Assembly (NCBI GenBank): GCA_002104945.1
Contig: MCFH01000007.1
Location: 124,001-188,000 of the forward strand
DNA: 64,000 bases
Direction of reading: 5' to 3'
Origin: Piromyces finnis
Lineage: Eukaryota; Neocallimastigomycota; Neocallimastigomycetes; Neocallimastigales; Neocallimastigaceae
The notes under the pieces were generated by a model, which did not search any database, was not told the origin of the DNA, and saw nothing but the letters and a program-made list of their open reading frames with translations. Shown here piece by piece: positions 17,246-32,000 of the stretch (positions are counted from its first letter, which is position 1; every line of letters begins with the position of its first letter). The position numbers and the translations under genes were made by a program.

Positions 17246-18507
17246 TTATGTATATGTATATATTGTATTGTTCTTCAATTTTTTCCTTTTTTTTTATTAA
17301 TTTTTTTGGGGATTAGTCAGAAATACAACATGATATTGAAAAAATAAAAAATGATGATGAATCTTTTGAAAGTAAAAATTTAGATGATGAAAAGGTATAA
17401 AGAATAAATAATAAAAATTAAAAAAAAATAAATAAAAAGAAATATAATCTTTTAAATTATTAATGTAATATAAATATTGGTTTATATATATTATACGAAA
17501 AAAAAAGGATATAGAAAAACAACAAAGAGAAGCTAAACGTAAAATTGAACAAGGTCTTAATAAAATAAAAAAATTAGATGAAATTTTGGAAAAAAAATAC
17601 AAAGTAATAATAATTCTACTATTAATAATATTTATGCAATTTAGTTTTTTTTTATTATTCTATTTAAAAATATTATTCTTATAAATTAACAAATAATCAT
17701 ATTTTATCAAATGATTAAATTATATAAATCGTACTATAACCATAAATATATATACTATTATTTTATAATGTTGTTGTTGTTTTTTGATTTTTTTTTTTTT
17801 TTTTGACTATTATATTTTTTAAATATTCCATTTTCAATTCAATTAGTATGAAAAAGAATTAAAAGAAAAAAATGGAAATGATTCAGGAAATAACTTTTTA
17901 TCAGAAACAGAAAAACAATTTTTATTAAAATATGATATTGAAGTTCCATCTACTTTACTAAAAGAAGAAGTTCTTAATCATCAACGAAAAATGAATAGTA
18001 TTGGAGAAAGTGATGAAGGAAAAAAGAATGAAGATTTTGAATTAAATGATTATAAAGATTTTTCTTCACCATCAACTATTAATAGACACATATTAAAACG
18101 ATTAGATAGTAAAGGAAGTACACATTCTTTAATACAATCACTATCCGTTGATTTTAAAAAAGAAATGGGTGATACTAGTGATACTATGCCAATGAACTCC
18201 GAAGGTGATAATAATAATAAAGATGAAGAAGAAAAAAAAGAAAATGAAGATATGGAATACTTTACGCCAACAAAACAAAATATTATTCAAAAAGTGGTTG
18301 ATTTTTCAGTAGAGAATAAGAAAGATAAAGATCGTTTAAGAGAAATTTTTTCAAATAAAACTTTCTTAACTGAAACAAAATCTTTACCCGTTTCTATGTT
18401 TATTTCAAAACCAGATATTGATGATATTGATATTGATTTAGATGATGATCCAGAATTATTACAATTAAAATTAGGTAATTATTTTTTTTTTAAAAAAAAA
18501 AAATAAA

Positions 18508-18542
<35 letters not shown>

Positions 18543-21404
18543 GAGGATAAAAAAATAAATATATATAATATTTATGTATTTATATATTTTCTAATTGAAT
18601 ATGTATATATTTATATATTTTAGAACAAGAAAATTTCAAAAATGATAATATTTCAAAAAAAGTATTTGAACGTGAAATGGAAGAATTAATATTACAACAA
18701 CAACAAAATGAAAAAGATGATATTAATGGTAAAGAAAAAGAAAGTAATGATGAAAAAAAAGGTGATATCAATAGTCATAAAAAAAATGGTAAAAAGGGAA
18801 CAGGAAAGAATGGATTTAAAGGAAATTTTATTAAAAGAAATATTCAGGTAAAAAAAAATATTTATTATTCTTTTAAAATTATAAAAAAGAAAAAAAAATT
18901 TTAAGATTAATAACAAAATATAAGAAAAAAAAATAAAACATTAAAAAATTTTTTTTGAATAAAACAGTTTTTATATATATATATAATTATTTTTTGCCAT
19001 ACTAACCTCTCTCTTTTTTTTTTAATATTTCTTATTTGGATAGTTGGGTGGTGATGCTAGATTTTACTATGCTTTAACAGATGAAGAAAAAATTCGGTTA
19101 GAAGCCATTCTTCAATTACCAGATGAAGAACTAGATACTATTTCAGCATTTAAAACAGGTCAATCAAATCAAGATAACCAAGATTCAGAAAAGCAAGAAT
19201 TAAATGAAAAGAAAAATGAAAATAGTAAAGAAGAGGAAGTTAAAGAAATTTTAGTAGATCCTGTAGATTATATTAAAAATGATGCAAAAAAAACTTTAAA
19301 GAATGGATTTTTACCGTCTGTTGAAGAATTTGATGAATTAAATAAAATTAATGAGTAAAGTTATTAATTATATATAATTTAAATTTAAATTACTATATAT
19401 AAATAATAAATAGGAATTAAAAAAAAAAGAAAGTAAAAAAAATATTAATATAAAAATCAATTAAACTTTATATTAAAACTCTTTTCTATTATTTTAATAA
19501 ATCTCTCTTTTTTTTTTCAATTAATTTTTTCCATATTTCAAATTCTTATAATAATTCAACTTTTTTTTTATTTTTTATATTCTTAGAAAATTAAATAAAT
19601 TAGTTCCTGCTTCAGAATGGAGAAGACGTCGTACTGAATCTAATTTATTTAAAACTTCATTAATTTCAACAACTACTAATAATGAAAAAGATCATGAGGA
19701 TCATTCTCTTATGATGACTTCTGGATTTTGGTCTAGTCAAGATAATTTATTAGAAAATAATGAAATGTCTCAAGTATCCTTATTTTCTAACGCTACAACA
19801 AGTAAATATACAATATAAAAATTAAAAAAAAAAAAGAAAATTATTAAAATTATAAATTGAGAATAAGCCTCACATATATATATATACTTAATACAGTAAT
19901 TTAATATTTTATGTACTAAAATATTGTAATTTTTTTTATCTTTTTTATAATCAAAAGGCTCAGAAAAATCTAAAAGTACTATGGATTCTGTGTATCTTAA
20001 TCGTGAAAAACGCGAACATCGACGTAGAATGAAAGAAATTAACGAACGTCTATCTAAATTACAACAAATGCGATCTTCATTTGAAAGTGAATATAATGTA
20101 TGTAATATAATAATTTTTTAGCAAAAAAAAAATATTTTTTTTATGTAATATGTTTCATTTAAGTAATTATTTATTTTTTTGATATTCAAATAGATTTATG
20201 AAAGTAAAGCAGAAATGCCTCGATATGAAAGTGTATTGGATAAACTTGATATGAAAGGTAACTAATTAAATATAATTTATATATTGTGATATTTTATTTT
20301 ATTTATTAAATTTAATTCAAATATTATTCTTATATGTTATGATTATGATTTTAATTATTTTTTTTTTTTACTATTTCTTCCTTTTTTTTATTATTATTCC
20401 TTTTTTTTTACATATGAATTAGAAATTGAAACCCAAATTGAGATAGCAAATGAAAAACTACTTAGTATGAAATTGGATCCAGAAGAAATTGAAAAAAATA
20501 ATCAATTGATGGTAGAAGCATTCCATTCACCTGAAGGTCAAGATGGAGAAAATGAAAGTATTTTAGATCGCATTGATATTAAAAGTAAGAAATTAAAATA
20601 TACATAATTTTTTTTATTATTGCATATGTAGAATAAATATGAAAATAAATAAAAAAAATAATACTAATAATTTAAATATTATTATTAATATATTATAACA
20701 ATAATCTTTATTTATTTTTTCTTTAATATTTTTCGTGGTTTTTTTTTTCAATAGAAATGGAAAGTGAAATAGTTATGGATCAACAACGTCTTCTTCAAAT
20801 GAAATCAAATTCTTCCATAGATCTAGATCTAGGAAATATTGAATTATTTACAACAGAAGATGCAAATGCAGTAATCTCTATTACAAATAGTAATCTAGAA
20901 AGTGAATCAGATTCAAAAGTTAGTATTAATAATACTAATACTAATAATGATAATGATAATGATAATAATAACGATAATAATAATGATAATAATGATGATG
21001 ATATTAAAAGGAAGCCAGTCATAAACAATCCAACAATAACAACGACTGCAACATCCATAATAGAACCAAATTTAAAGATAATGAAATCATCATTTTCTAA
21101 ATCAACTATATCTTCTCCAACTCTTACTTCCAATACAGAACCTGAAAATTCAAATTCAATTTCTAGTGCTAATATTCCTAATACTTTAAATTCTAAAATA
21201 GTAATTAATACAGAAACTTCAACTACAACCTCTCCTTCAATCACTTCAATTCCTAAAAGAACAAAAAGTGCTTCCACAACCACCATAAAAGCTTCAAATA
21301 TTCCCCTTCCTATTTCTCGTCCTCATTCTTCTCGTCCTATATCTCGAATTTCTCGATTAGATCGAGGATCCATAGAAAATCCTGAAGATAATACAAAAAA
21401 ATAA
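16219..21404 (+). CDS. FSIP1: FSIP1-like coiled-coil protein (fibrous-sheath-interacting family)
   Basis: Thirteen exons join in phase: 16219-16233, 16444-16495, 16619-17181, 17317-17394, 17508-17603, 17847-18474, 18624-18847, 19044-19354, 19587-19801, 19958-20097, 20194-20257, 20423-20584 and 20755-21404 (TAA), about 1065 residues. The first two small exons are the least certain. Landmarks resembling FSIP1 are a coiled coil with NKIKKLDEILEKKYK, the block GNFIKRNIQLGGDARFYYAL followed by TDEEKIRLEAIL, and a basic coiled coil (YLNREKREHRRRMKEINERL). Ser/Thr/Asn-rich low-complexity segments surround them, especially at the C-terminus. In animals FSIP1 is associated with the sperm flagellum and cilia. 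In a zoosporic fungus the natural inference is a flagellar role, consistent with the CNB protein further along. The family call rests on these blocks only. Confidence 0.75.
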
Positions 21405-22032
21405 ATCTTCATAACAGTCATAAATTAAAATAATAAAATTCTGAAGGAAAAAAAAAAAATAGATAAAATACAATATACTATTAGATTTTTGTATATATAA
21501 AATAATTTTTTTAATTTTATATAAATATTTACTTTATAATAAAAAGAAATAAAAAATAAAAAGAAATTTAGTGAAATTAAATAAATGAATTAATATCGAG
21601 GGATTAAGTGTTATTACCTTTAAAATTTATTCTTTTATCACCTTTAAAAAAAAAAATAACAGAAAAAATAGCAAGAATAAAACAAAAATTATAAATTAAT
21701 ATATATATTTAATAATAATATAATACATTGATATTTGTATATTAATTCCAAAAAATGATAAAAATTCTATTAAAATTTTCTTTCTAATCTCAACCTCCCA
21801 TTTTTTTTTTTTTTTTTTTTTTTAACACTTGAATTATTATTAAATGAAAATTTGGGGACAAATTTTTTTTTTATTTTAAATACAATTAAAATTATATTTA
21901 AAGTAAAAATTATATAATTTTATTTTATAACTTTTTTAAACTGTAAAAATGCGAAGAAAAAACATTTATATATATGTACAAAAAAAAAATATTAAATTAA
22001 AAGTAAGGTGGTAAATGATGATATGCTTATTC
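21405..22032. other. Convergent intergenic spacer FSIP1-like / PEX11
   Basis: The 3' ends of the + strand FSIP1-like gene and the - strand PEX11 gene face each other across about 630 bp. It holds A/T runs only and must contain both polyadenylation regions. Confidence 0.6.
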
Positions 22033-23153
22033 CTATTTTCCATTAACTTTTATCCATTGATTACGGGCACCAATAACAGAACTAACTATACCAAATAATG
22101 CAAGAAGTATAGGTTCAATAACAAAGATTCCCAAGGATGAAATAGGTTGTAATAAATCACATGAATGTTGTGTTAGTGTTAAATAATGATTTTTTTGATA
22201 GTAACTAAGATCTTTAAGATCATCATTTTTTCTTTTTTTACTTTCTTTTTCGTCAGAAATATTACATTCGTAAATTTCAGTGATTTTTTCTGAATTTCTT
22301 TTTAACTTATAAATTTCATTAAGAATACCAAATATAATACCAATTAACCAAAATAGTTGAGAATTCACATAAATGATCTTAAAATTTTCGAATTTCATAA
22401 TACCAGATTTATATATCCAAATCATCATATCAAATGTTAAGTAAATGGCATAGGCTAAATTACGAATAATAACACAATATTTAGAGAAATCATCTTTGAG
22501 GTTTAAAGATATATAAAAAGTATTGAGGTGTTCTAACGGTCTTCCAATACGAACAACTATATATTTTATATAATGTGTGTACTCTTAAGATTTAATATTA
22601 TATATATACTATATAATAAAAAACAAATAACTATTTTAGGCTATTTAACTTACATTTACGAGATAGTGTAATATTGGTAATAATTTTTCTAATTAAAATA
22701 ATAGTTTCTTCATTGTTGTTATTATATTTAATGTTATAGGCAAGAAATAATTTAAAGATATATTGTAATGTTCTATAAAAAGTGTAATATTAATACCTTG
22801 TTATTTTATAATATTTTTACTTTCCATATATTAGCATACATACCTATTTATTTTATCACGACCTGTAGTTGTGTGTATATATTTTAAAATCTATTTAATA
22901 AGACAAATTTATAGTATATTTTATAAATAATTACAAATATAATGGTTAATTTCTAAAAGCTAAGAAATAATTATAATAAATATATATTATAGCATTAATT
23001 TAATCAATTATTTTTTTCTTTTTAAATTCTAAAAATATATATTCTTTGAAATTACTATTTAATAATAATATATATATATTTGTAAATATTTATAAATATT
23101 CATAAGTAAATAAATAAAAATATTACTTTTTTAGTTGAACTATTTTCATTCAT
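22033..23153 (-). CDS. PEX11: Peroxisomal membrane protein PEX11
   Basis: Four exons on the - strand join in phase: 23153-23127 (MNENSSTKK), 22890-22844, 22772-22654 and 22556-22033, giving 238 residues, the normal PEX11 length. Diagnostic blocks are TTGRDKINRTLQYIFK near the N-terminus, LSRKFVRIGRPLEHLN, KYCVIIRNLAYAIYLTFDM, and the C-terminal hydrophobic segment IEPILLALFGIVSSVIGAR. PEX11 inserts an amphipathic helix into the peroxisomal membrane and drives elongation and division. A Lys/Glu-rich insert (roughly residues 155-185) separates the middle and the C-terminal membrane segment. The gene is intact. If the host is an anaerobic gut fungus, it bears on whether that lineage keeps peroxisomes. 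A long (TAA)n tract lies about 42 bp upstream of the start codon. Confidence 0.9.
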
Positions 23154-23194
23154 TTTTTTATTTCGTGTATTTTTAATAAAGATAAATATGAATT

Positions 23195-23318
<124 letters not shown>

Positions 23319-24149
23319 TTAATGTTATTTTTAATTATTAATTTAATATAATTATTTTTAAAAAATAAACTTTATATTAAAATACACAAATATATTTAAT
23401 TATATAAAATTGTTTTTGTTCCAGAAAAAAAAATATTTAATTTAAATAAAAAAAAAAAATAATTATTTGCTGTTTGATCCATATTTTTATATTAATAAAT
23501 TAAAATATATTTTTATATATGGGAATTTTTTTTTATATTTATTTATTATTATTATTTTTTAGTACTTTATGTATTTAAACATAAAAAAAAAAATAAAAAG
23601 CAAATAAAAAAAAATAAGATATTAATATTATGTTTATATAATATATATATATATCAATATTAAATAAAGAAAATATTCTTTTTTTTTTTAATAAAAATTA
23701 ATAAAAACAAAAAAGGAATGAAGAAGCTCTAACTTTTTCCTTTTTCTAAAATAATTATAATTAAGAAAGAAAAAAAAAAAAAAAAGAATAAAAATAAAGT
23801 ATTTTATAATTATAAAATGTAATTTATAATCGTCTTAATAATATAAATATGGAAATAGATATAATTAAACTCAATTATTCATATCCATCTTATATCAATT
23901 TTAAATATAATAATAATAAAATGAAATAAAAAGAAATAAAAGAAAAAAATGCGATTAGTATATTATAATTATTTGTAAAAAATAAATAATATAATATATA
24001 ATATATGAATGTCTAATTATGAATATTGTTATTTGTTAATATAAAAAATTAAGAATGGATGTAATATTATTATTAATGATGAGATAATTAATGTCTTTAG
24101 TTTTTTTTTTTTTTTTTTTTTGTTTGTTTGTTTGTTTGTTTGTTTTTTT

Positions 24150-24185
<36 letters not shown>

Positions 24186-24270
24186 TTTATAATGTTATGT
24201 ATAATGATATAAAAAAATAAAAAAAATTTTTTTTTTATTTTTTATAAATATCTTTTATAAATAATTTATT
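23319..24270. other. Intergenic region PEX11 / Sec7-PH gene
   Basis: No gene seen. It contains a (TTTG)n tract at about 24120-24145 next to a T-run, and many A/T runs close to the 3' end of the Sec7-PH gene. Confidence 0.6.
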
Positions 24271-25809
24271 TTAAAAAGTGGAAAGATTTGTATTAGTTAG
24301 AACATTATTTATGGTATCGCCTTCATGAATAAATTTAGAATCATCATGCTCTTCTTTAGGAATTTGAGATTGATATTCAAAAAATCCATTACATTCATCA
24401 AATTTTATTTCCTCAAATGATTTTTCTTCTAATGGTATTGTTGAAATGTCAAACCGACTGAACTCTAATGATGAAAGATTAGGAGCTCTTTCATCATCAT
24501 CACCATCTTCTTCTTCTTCAATATTATTAGACTCTTTGATAGTATTTTCTGTTAAAGTAGTATATTCATTTATATCACAATTACTTTTATTTTTGTATGA
24601 ACGATGATGTATACTAATGGTACGTTCATTTTCATTATTATAATTACTTAAATTTAAATCCAAATTAAAATCTAATTCTCGGCTACTTTTACCACTACTA
24701 TAAATATAATTTGGATGATAATCATCATCTAAGCAGTCATTAAATTCATCCTCCTCTTCATCATCACTAATCTCTATTTCCATAATTTCAAGACTTTTCT
24801 CTTTAGAAAGTTCCAAGGTATTGCAGACATTTATATCTTTTTCTTCATTCACTTGAGCATCTTTCGTACTCTTCCTACCTTCCTCGTTCAAAAATGAATC
24901 TAATGATATACTGAAAGATGGAATATTAAATGAATAATTATTCAAATGAGAAGTATGGGTAGCAGGAGAAATAGAACCAGTACTACTTGAATCTTCAGAA
25001 TCCTCTGGCGTGGGTGATAAAGAAATACCAATAGGAGTTAATAAATTATAATCTGAATTAAACCTTTGAAATTCCTTTGAAAGAAATAAACTCTCTATGG
25101 ATTTCTTTTTAGATAGAGCTCGTATGGCATCTTCTTCTAGTGATGATTTATTAAAATCACTATCTTCATTATTTATACCATTAATTGATGAGATATCAAT
25201 CTTATTGAGAGCATTTAAAACACTATTTTCCTCATCATCACTTTCTTCTTCATCTTGAATAAAATTATCTTCAAGTGGAGAAAGATCAAATTTGCTAAAT
25301 TCAAAAGATAAACGTCTCGATAGATCATTACAAAACTTTAAATCACGGAATGTAGAAAAATCTAAATCACTATTAATTCCTGATATATTCTCATATGTAT
25401 TATCGATAGAATTTGTAATGGTGGAGTTCATTTTGTCTTTTGATGATTTAATAAAAGAGTTCAGACCTTTTTCATTAACTAGAGTTTTACTATTTGTATT
25501 GTTATGACGTAAATTGCTTGAACCATTAATGTTATATAGATAATTGTCTTTAGCAATTCGAGTAGTCGATGACATTTCAGAAGATGAACTACGAATAATG
25601 TCAGTATCAAATGACGACGTTGATTGTATTTCATTGAGATCATTCTTTTGAATAATACTATGACGTTTAACAGCAGCCAACGACCGAAAAGCAGCCATAG
25701 AGTCATGTATTTGAGATTCAATAATATATACCCAATATTCACATTCTTCTTTTGTATCAACTCCGAAAATATAATAATCTTGTATATCTATTGATCACAA
25801 ATAAAGTTT

Positions 25810-25856
<47 letters not shown>

Positions 25857-27759
25857 TATAATGATTTTTAATTAATTAATTTACCTGCTATTACTTTTCC
25901 ATTGACATGTTTTGAATAGAGAACTTTTTGAGTATTATCTGTGATTGCAAAATTTGGAATATTGTTTTTATCAGTTGAACTTTCTGTCGATGCTTTTCTC
26001 ATCATTTCTTGTTCTATTTTAGGTTTGGCACGAATAATAAAATAGTATCGTGTTTTTGAAAAGTTTTTAAATAAATTATTAATAATATATTGAGGATTTG
26101 AAGAAGGAGGATTTGAGTCAGACTCATATTTAGAAACTGTTAAATCGCATAATGGTAATATACCAACAGTTTTTTCCTTATTCTGTAAAAAAAAAAAAAA
26201 AAAAAAAATTTTTAATAAAACTATGAATTATATTGATAAAACGTAAATTTATCGTTTATAAAAATTTTTATTTTTACCTTATTTGCAAAAAAGTACATAC
26301 AACTATTAGCAACAAGACACCATTTTTTCTTCCACTGTTTTTTACCAATGCCGCCTCGTTTATAAAGCCAACCTTCCATATTTGGGTTGGTAAAGGAATA
26401 TGAAATATCATTAAGAATTTTTGTAATAGATTTTGTAGAATCTAATTCAATATCACCTGTTTTTGATTTAATCTCATGTTGACTAATATTATCATAAATA
26501 AACTAAAAAATTAAAAAAAAATAAACATATACGGATATTCAGAATGAATGAATTAATGATATTGATTTCAATTACTATTTTAATAAAATTAATAAAAAAA
26601 AATTACTGATAAATATTCAATTGGTAAGTCTTCACCGTTGTCTATTCCTTTGTTATTCTTAATAAATTCTTCCTTTGTCATTTTTCTTTTTATTCTAGAA
26701 TTATGCAAGTCGGTATTTAATAAGATTATTGAAAAAGCCAGTACATAAGCAGTATCTACAAAATTATAAAATAATAAAAATAATTCATAAAGTAAGTTTC
26801 AAAATTCAGATATATTTTATATAATGTATATTTAAAATAATTATCGTTTAGATTTTTATTCCTCTATACCTGGACATGAAAATACATTTGTATTTTGACT
26901 ACAATAATGATAGGCAAATTTTTGCATCATCCGGTCAATAATTTGACTTTCACCTGGTAAAAAGAATTCTTCCAAAAATATTCTATTTTTATATATATTT
27001 AATAATAGTTTTAATATTAATACAATTTTTATTATTATTTTTATATATTTATTACTATTATTTCTTTTTGAAACTCCAATTTACCTTAGAGCATTGTCAT
27101 ATTGTATTCCTTTGAAATCATGTAATTTTACAAATTCATCAAGAACTTGTACATTAAAATCGTTACTATTTTTGATCGAATAGTAAATAATTTCATTATT
27201 TTTTCAAAAGAAAAAAAAAATAACATAATATTATATATTTTTATTTGTTAATGATATAAGTATTTTATAAATAATGATTAGTTTATTAGTTCATGCTTCA
27301 TCATTATAATTATTTATTAATTAATTATATAAATAATGATTAGTTTATGTCTATGTTATATCACTATAATGATTAAAATTAAATTATGTATTACAAGAGT
27401 AATTATAATTATTTTTAATGACTATTGTTTTAATAGATAATTATTTAAATAATTTAAAATTTTAAAATCTCAAAAGAAGCAGTATTGAATCCACTTACAT
27501 ATCTCCTAAATATAATCCAATATTCTTTTTGTCTAATTGCCAATGTTCATTTATTTTATCATCAGTATTTTGACTTTCTTTATATAGAAATTCCGCTACA
27601 GCTTTTGGTGTTCTTTCCGGAATAATATTCTGTTCTATAAAATAATTAATTCCTTGTTTTGGTCTTAAATTAAATTTTCTTATTCCAGTTATTAATACTT
27701 CATCTTCGATTTTTCTATTATCCATGTAATCTGTTTTTGTATCACTATTAAAAATTATA

Positions 27760-27807
<48 letters not shown>

Positions 27808-28325
27808 GTAAATAAATAAATAAAATAAATAAATAAATTTAAAATATATAACATTATAGCATTTAGATTAAATTCATTTCATATAAATTTATAATTTTAT
27901 CAATATTTATTTATAATATTAAAAAAATGATATTTACCTAACAGTCAATTCATTTTCTTCCATATTATTAGTATTATTGTTGTCAATATAATATTTTTTT
28001 ATACACCCATCATCTTTTAAAGTTAAAAATTTTGATCTTGAAAAATCAAAAAATAAAAAATAATATTTTAATTATAAAATCCATATTTGATAATCATTAT
28101 ATATATAGATTTACTTGAAATTATTCGTAAATTTTGAAAACTTTGAAGGATTTATTAACCTATCATTATAATATAAATAAAATATACAGTAATATTTATA
28201 TTCAGTATAATTAGATATTAATTCATTTAGTTTTTATTAAAAATACAATTTCTTTGTTTTTTATTATATTGTATCAAGGTTCACATATAGATATTTACGA
28301 TCTTCTATTATAAATAATATAAAGA

Positions 28326-28357
<32 letters not shown>

Positions 28358-29091
28358 GCTATGTTATTATCAAATTTATAAACATTTACATATAAATATT
28401 ATTGATAATATATTTATATACCTTGAATAAGAACTAGCGGTCTTGGTTGTATTGCTTTTAAATATTGAAATAAACAATATATGAAGAAAAAATGAATTAA
28501 TTTAATGTATTAAGTTATATTTGCAGTATTATTTTTATTGTCTTTATTGTTTACATTGATCTTGGCTTTGATTTATCTTCTAATTTTTGGTCAAATAATT
28601 TTTCCAGGTTACACTGTTCACTTGCATTATCGTTATCGTTATTAAATTCACTACAAAAATGTCGTTCCTGCTCTTTATCTAATATATGTTCATTATGGAA
28701 ATCATCGTAAGATAGATTCCTTAAATTATACATATTAAAATGATAATATTTAAAATAAGATTTTGATATATATGAGTATTATTTTCAAGTTTTATTATTT
28801 TCTTTTCTATTCAAGTTAACATTTTTATTTGACATATATAAAGAATTTTGATGTTTAAAATATTTACTTTGAAGTAGAAGATATTCTTGGTAAAGTATGA
28901 CTTTTACTATTATACAAAATAAATTTAAATATTGAAATAATACAATTCAATTATATATAGTTATTTAATTGTTAATAATAGTTTTTCTTTTTTTTTGCTT
29001 GTTTGTTTGTTTGTTTTAACGATATCTATCGTCCCTTTAATATTATTTTTATTCTTTGATTTATATACCTTTTTACAAAATGACGTTCCAT
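24271..29091 (-). CDS. Sec7-PH domain Arf guanine-nucleotide exchange factor (cytohesin-like)
   Basis: Thirteen exons on the - strand: 29091-29069, 28906-28868, 28719-28555, 28454-28422, 28159-28115, 28036-27938, 27744-27499, 27165-27085, 26982-26870, 26755-26607, 26502-26278, 26182-25885 and 25787-24271, totalling 1010 residues in one frame. The Sec7 domain spans about residues 150-345, with [31 protein letters not shown], the catalytic glutamic finger in [18 protein letters not shown] (Glu near 255), and [23 protein letters not shown] domain follows, from [20 protein letters not shown] to [17 protein letters not shown]. The C-terminal 475 residues are Ser/Asp/Glu-rich and probably disordered. 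Sec7 domains load GTP onto Arf GTPases at membranes, and the PH domain would target phosphoinositides. The N-terminal exons are very small (23-45 nt), and the start rests on the ATG in exon 1. Order and spacing fit cytohesin- or IQSEC-like GEFs, but I cannot choose the subfamily. Confidence 0.9.
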
Positions 29092-32000
29092 GTATCAAAT
29101 ATATAGCACTATATTTTATTTTGCTTTTTATTGGTTTGTAATACTAAGAATAAAAAAACACTAATAAAAATAATGTGTAATAGAATATGTTGTATGTTGT
29201 ATATAAAAGATGATATATATAAAATTATATAAATAAAATTATTTATACAATTCTATATATTATTTTCAAAATTGCTTGTTATTACGTTGAATAACTTTTT
29301 TTTTTTTTAAATTATGATTGGTATATTTATTATTTTAAATAGAATGTTTATTTTTTATTTTGAAAAAACTGTTGATAGCAAATTATTATAATAAAAGTCA
29401 CTTTTGATATTGATAAAAATTAATTATTTTTATTGTCATTATAAAAATTTTGTATAATATTTTATAAAATATTATATTTCTTTTAGAGTCTTCATAGTAA
29501 TTATTAAATGTGCCTTTTTCTATATTTTCTGTTAAATTTGCACACTTTTGATAATAATTAAAATTGTTTTGTAAAAGTATTATAAAATTCCAATAATATG
29601 AATGATATTTTTTTTCCTTTCCTTTTATTTTTCTAAAATACTTGGTATCAATATAAAAAAACTCATAGGATACAAATATATTTTTTTATTACACTATTAA
29701 TATACCAATAACATTATAAATATATTATCAAATATTAAAGTATTGATTATGTAACTCTTTCTATAGTGTTTTATACATATATATGTGTGTGTGTATTTGC
29801 TCTTGGTTTTGTTTTTAGTTTAATATAGTTTTTATTTACGTTGTCTAGCAATTATTAATAATTTGTTTTAATAAATAAACAAATAAATATTAAATTGTTT
29901 TCCAAAGTGGAATGTAATATAATAATTACTATTGAAATTATTATTTTTTTTCTAGTTCAAATAATGTGAAAATCTTTCTACCAAATAATATAAAAATATT
30001 ATACAACGATGTTGTTGTTGATTTTGAATATACTATTTATATTGTTTGGTTTTTTTATTTTGTTTTTGTTTTTGTTTTTTGTCTTTTCCTTTTGTGTAAT
30101 AAGTAATAAATGGTTATTTATTTAAATTTATAAATGGTAAATGATAACATATATAATAGTTTATAAATTATTATTGAATTTCAATTATGTTTTCTATTTT
30201 TTTAATATTATTTTATCAAGATGACATCACAATTTAGATTTATGAATAGTTAATTTAATACAAAATGAATAATATTAATAATATAAAAATAAAAATAAAA
30301 TAAAATATAAAAGAGGAAGAATAATTATAATAATAAAAATGAAAAAAAAAAATAGTAAATTAGAATTCTATAAAATAGAATAAAATAAAAAGCTTATTTC
30401 TTATTAAATTTTAATTTTTAATTATTAAAATTTTCAAGTTAATTATAATAAAAATTATTTTAGATTTTTGGTAAATTTGAAATTCAAATGATTAAAAAAA
30501 GAAGAAAATAAAAATAAATTCAATTCATAAAATATATTTATTTTATTGTTAATATATAGGAAACAATAATAAACAATTGAATAATATATATATTATTTTT
30601 AATAGAGTATAGAAAAAGAGTTATAGTATATATATATTATCTACCATAATGATAATGATGGTAACATTTTCAATTAATTTATTATAGTTTATTTGTATTA
30701 TATATCATACATTTATTTGATTTATATTCATAATATTACATTTATTTGATTTATATTCATATTTATATCTATTCTTATTTAAAAATAATAGAAATGTAAA
30801 TCTAAATTTACATCGGTTACAAAAAATAATTATCTATAGTATATTAGAATTTATTGTAATATATATTATTATATATTACAATATTAATTGATTTTTAAAT
30901 TATATCCCAAATACAATTTTTAAAAAATATAAAAGTTTAATTTATATTAAATTTAATATACAATTGGAACAAATAATAAAAAAATGAAATTCATTTAATT
31001 ATCTAATTCATTGTAATATATATAGATGTATATATAAATATATATAATCCATTGAATTTAAACTTTATAAAATCAGAAAAAAAAATCTTTTAGGACAAAC
31101 ATAACTAACATAGAAGAAAATAAGGCAAAAAAAAAAAAGTAACTTTCAAATTAAAAAAGGTATAAAAGTTTTTATTATTTTTTCATAATTTTACTATTTT
31201 AATGAATTATTCGTCCTATTTATTTTACTTTTTCTTTTTTTCAAATATTTTTTTCTTTACATAAAACCTATTAGCTTTTTATGGAAAGAATTAAAAATCC
31301 ATTCAAACTAATTTATATGAATATATTAAAAATTCTATATATATTACAATATATTTTAATATTTTAATATATCTTAATTTATTAAAATCTTAATTTCAAC
31401 TATAGAAAAAACATGTTTTTTTTTAAAAAAATAAAAAGATGCAGTAAAGATCATACACAAAAAATAATAGCAATGGTTAAAATATAAAAATATGGAATTA
31501 ATAACAACTTTGACTTTGATAATGAAGCAGGTCAGTTTATTGAACATTCATTTTTTTATTTTTTTTCAATGGAATATAATCTTTCCAATAGTTTGATCTT
31601 TGCTATAATTAAAAAGCAATCCTTTTAAAAGCATTGCCATTTTATTATAAATTAAAATTTAATATTAATTTTTTTTACATGTAACATTAAGTCTATAAAT
31701 ATAAATGAATGAATGAATATATAATAAAATAAATAAATTTATTATTAATTAATTAATTTTTTAATTAAAAAATATTTTAAGTTTTAATTTTAAAAAATAA
31801 AAAAAATAAAAAAGTTGAATAATGCTCACTTTCAAATATAAAATTTTATAAAAATAAAACTAGAAATTCATATGAAATTTGAACTTGAATGAAATCTTTA
31901 CTATTTATGCTAATGAAAAGATAATTTCCATTTTTACTATCCATTAAATAAAAGAGCTATTTTTATTTTAATTATGAATTATTTTAAATAAAAAAAAAAA

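Noticed and set aside
20795-21286. 163-residue hydrophobic ORF on the - strand
   Set aside because: It is antisense to the Ser/Asn-rich last exon of the FSIP1-like gene and arises from its codon bias.
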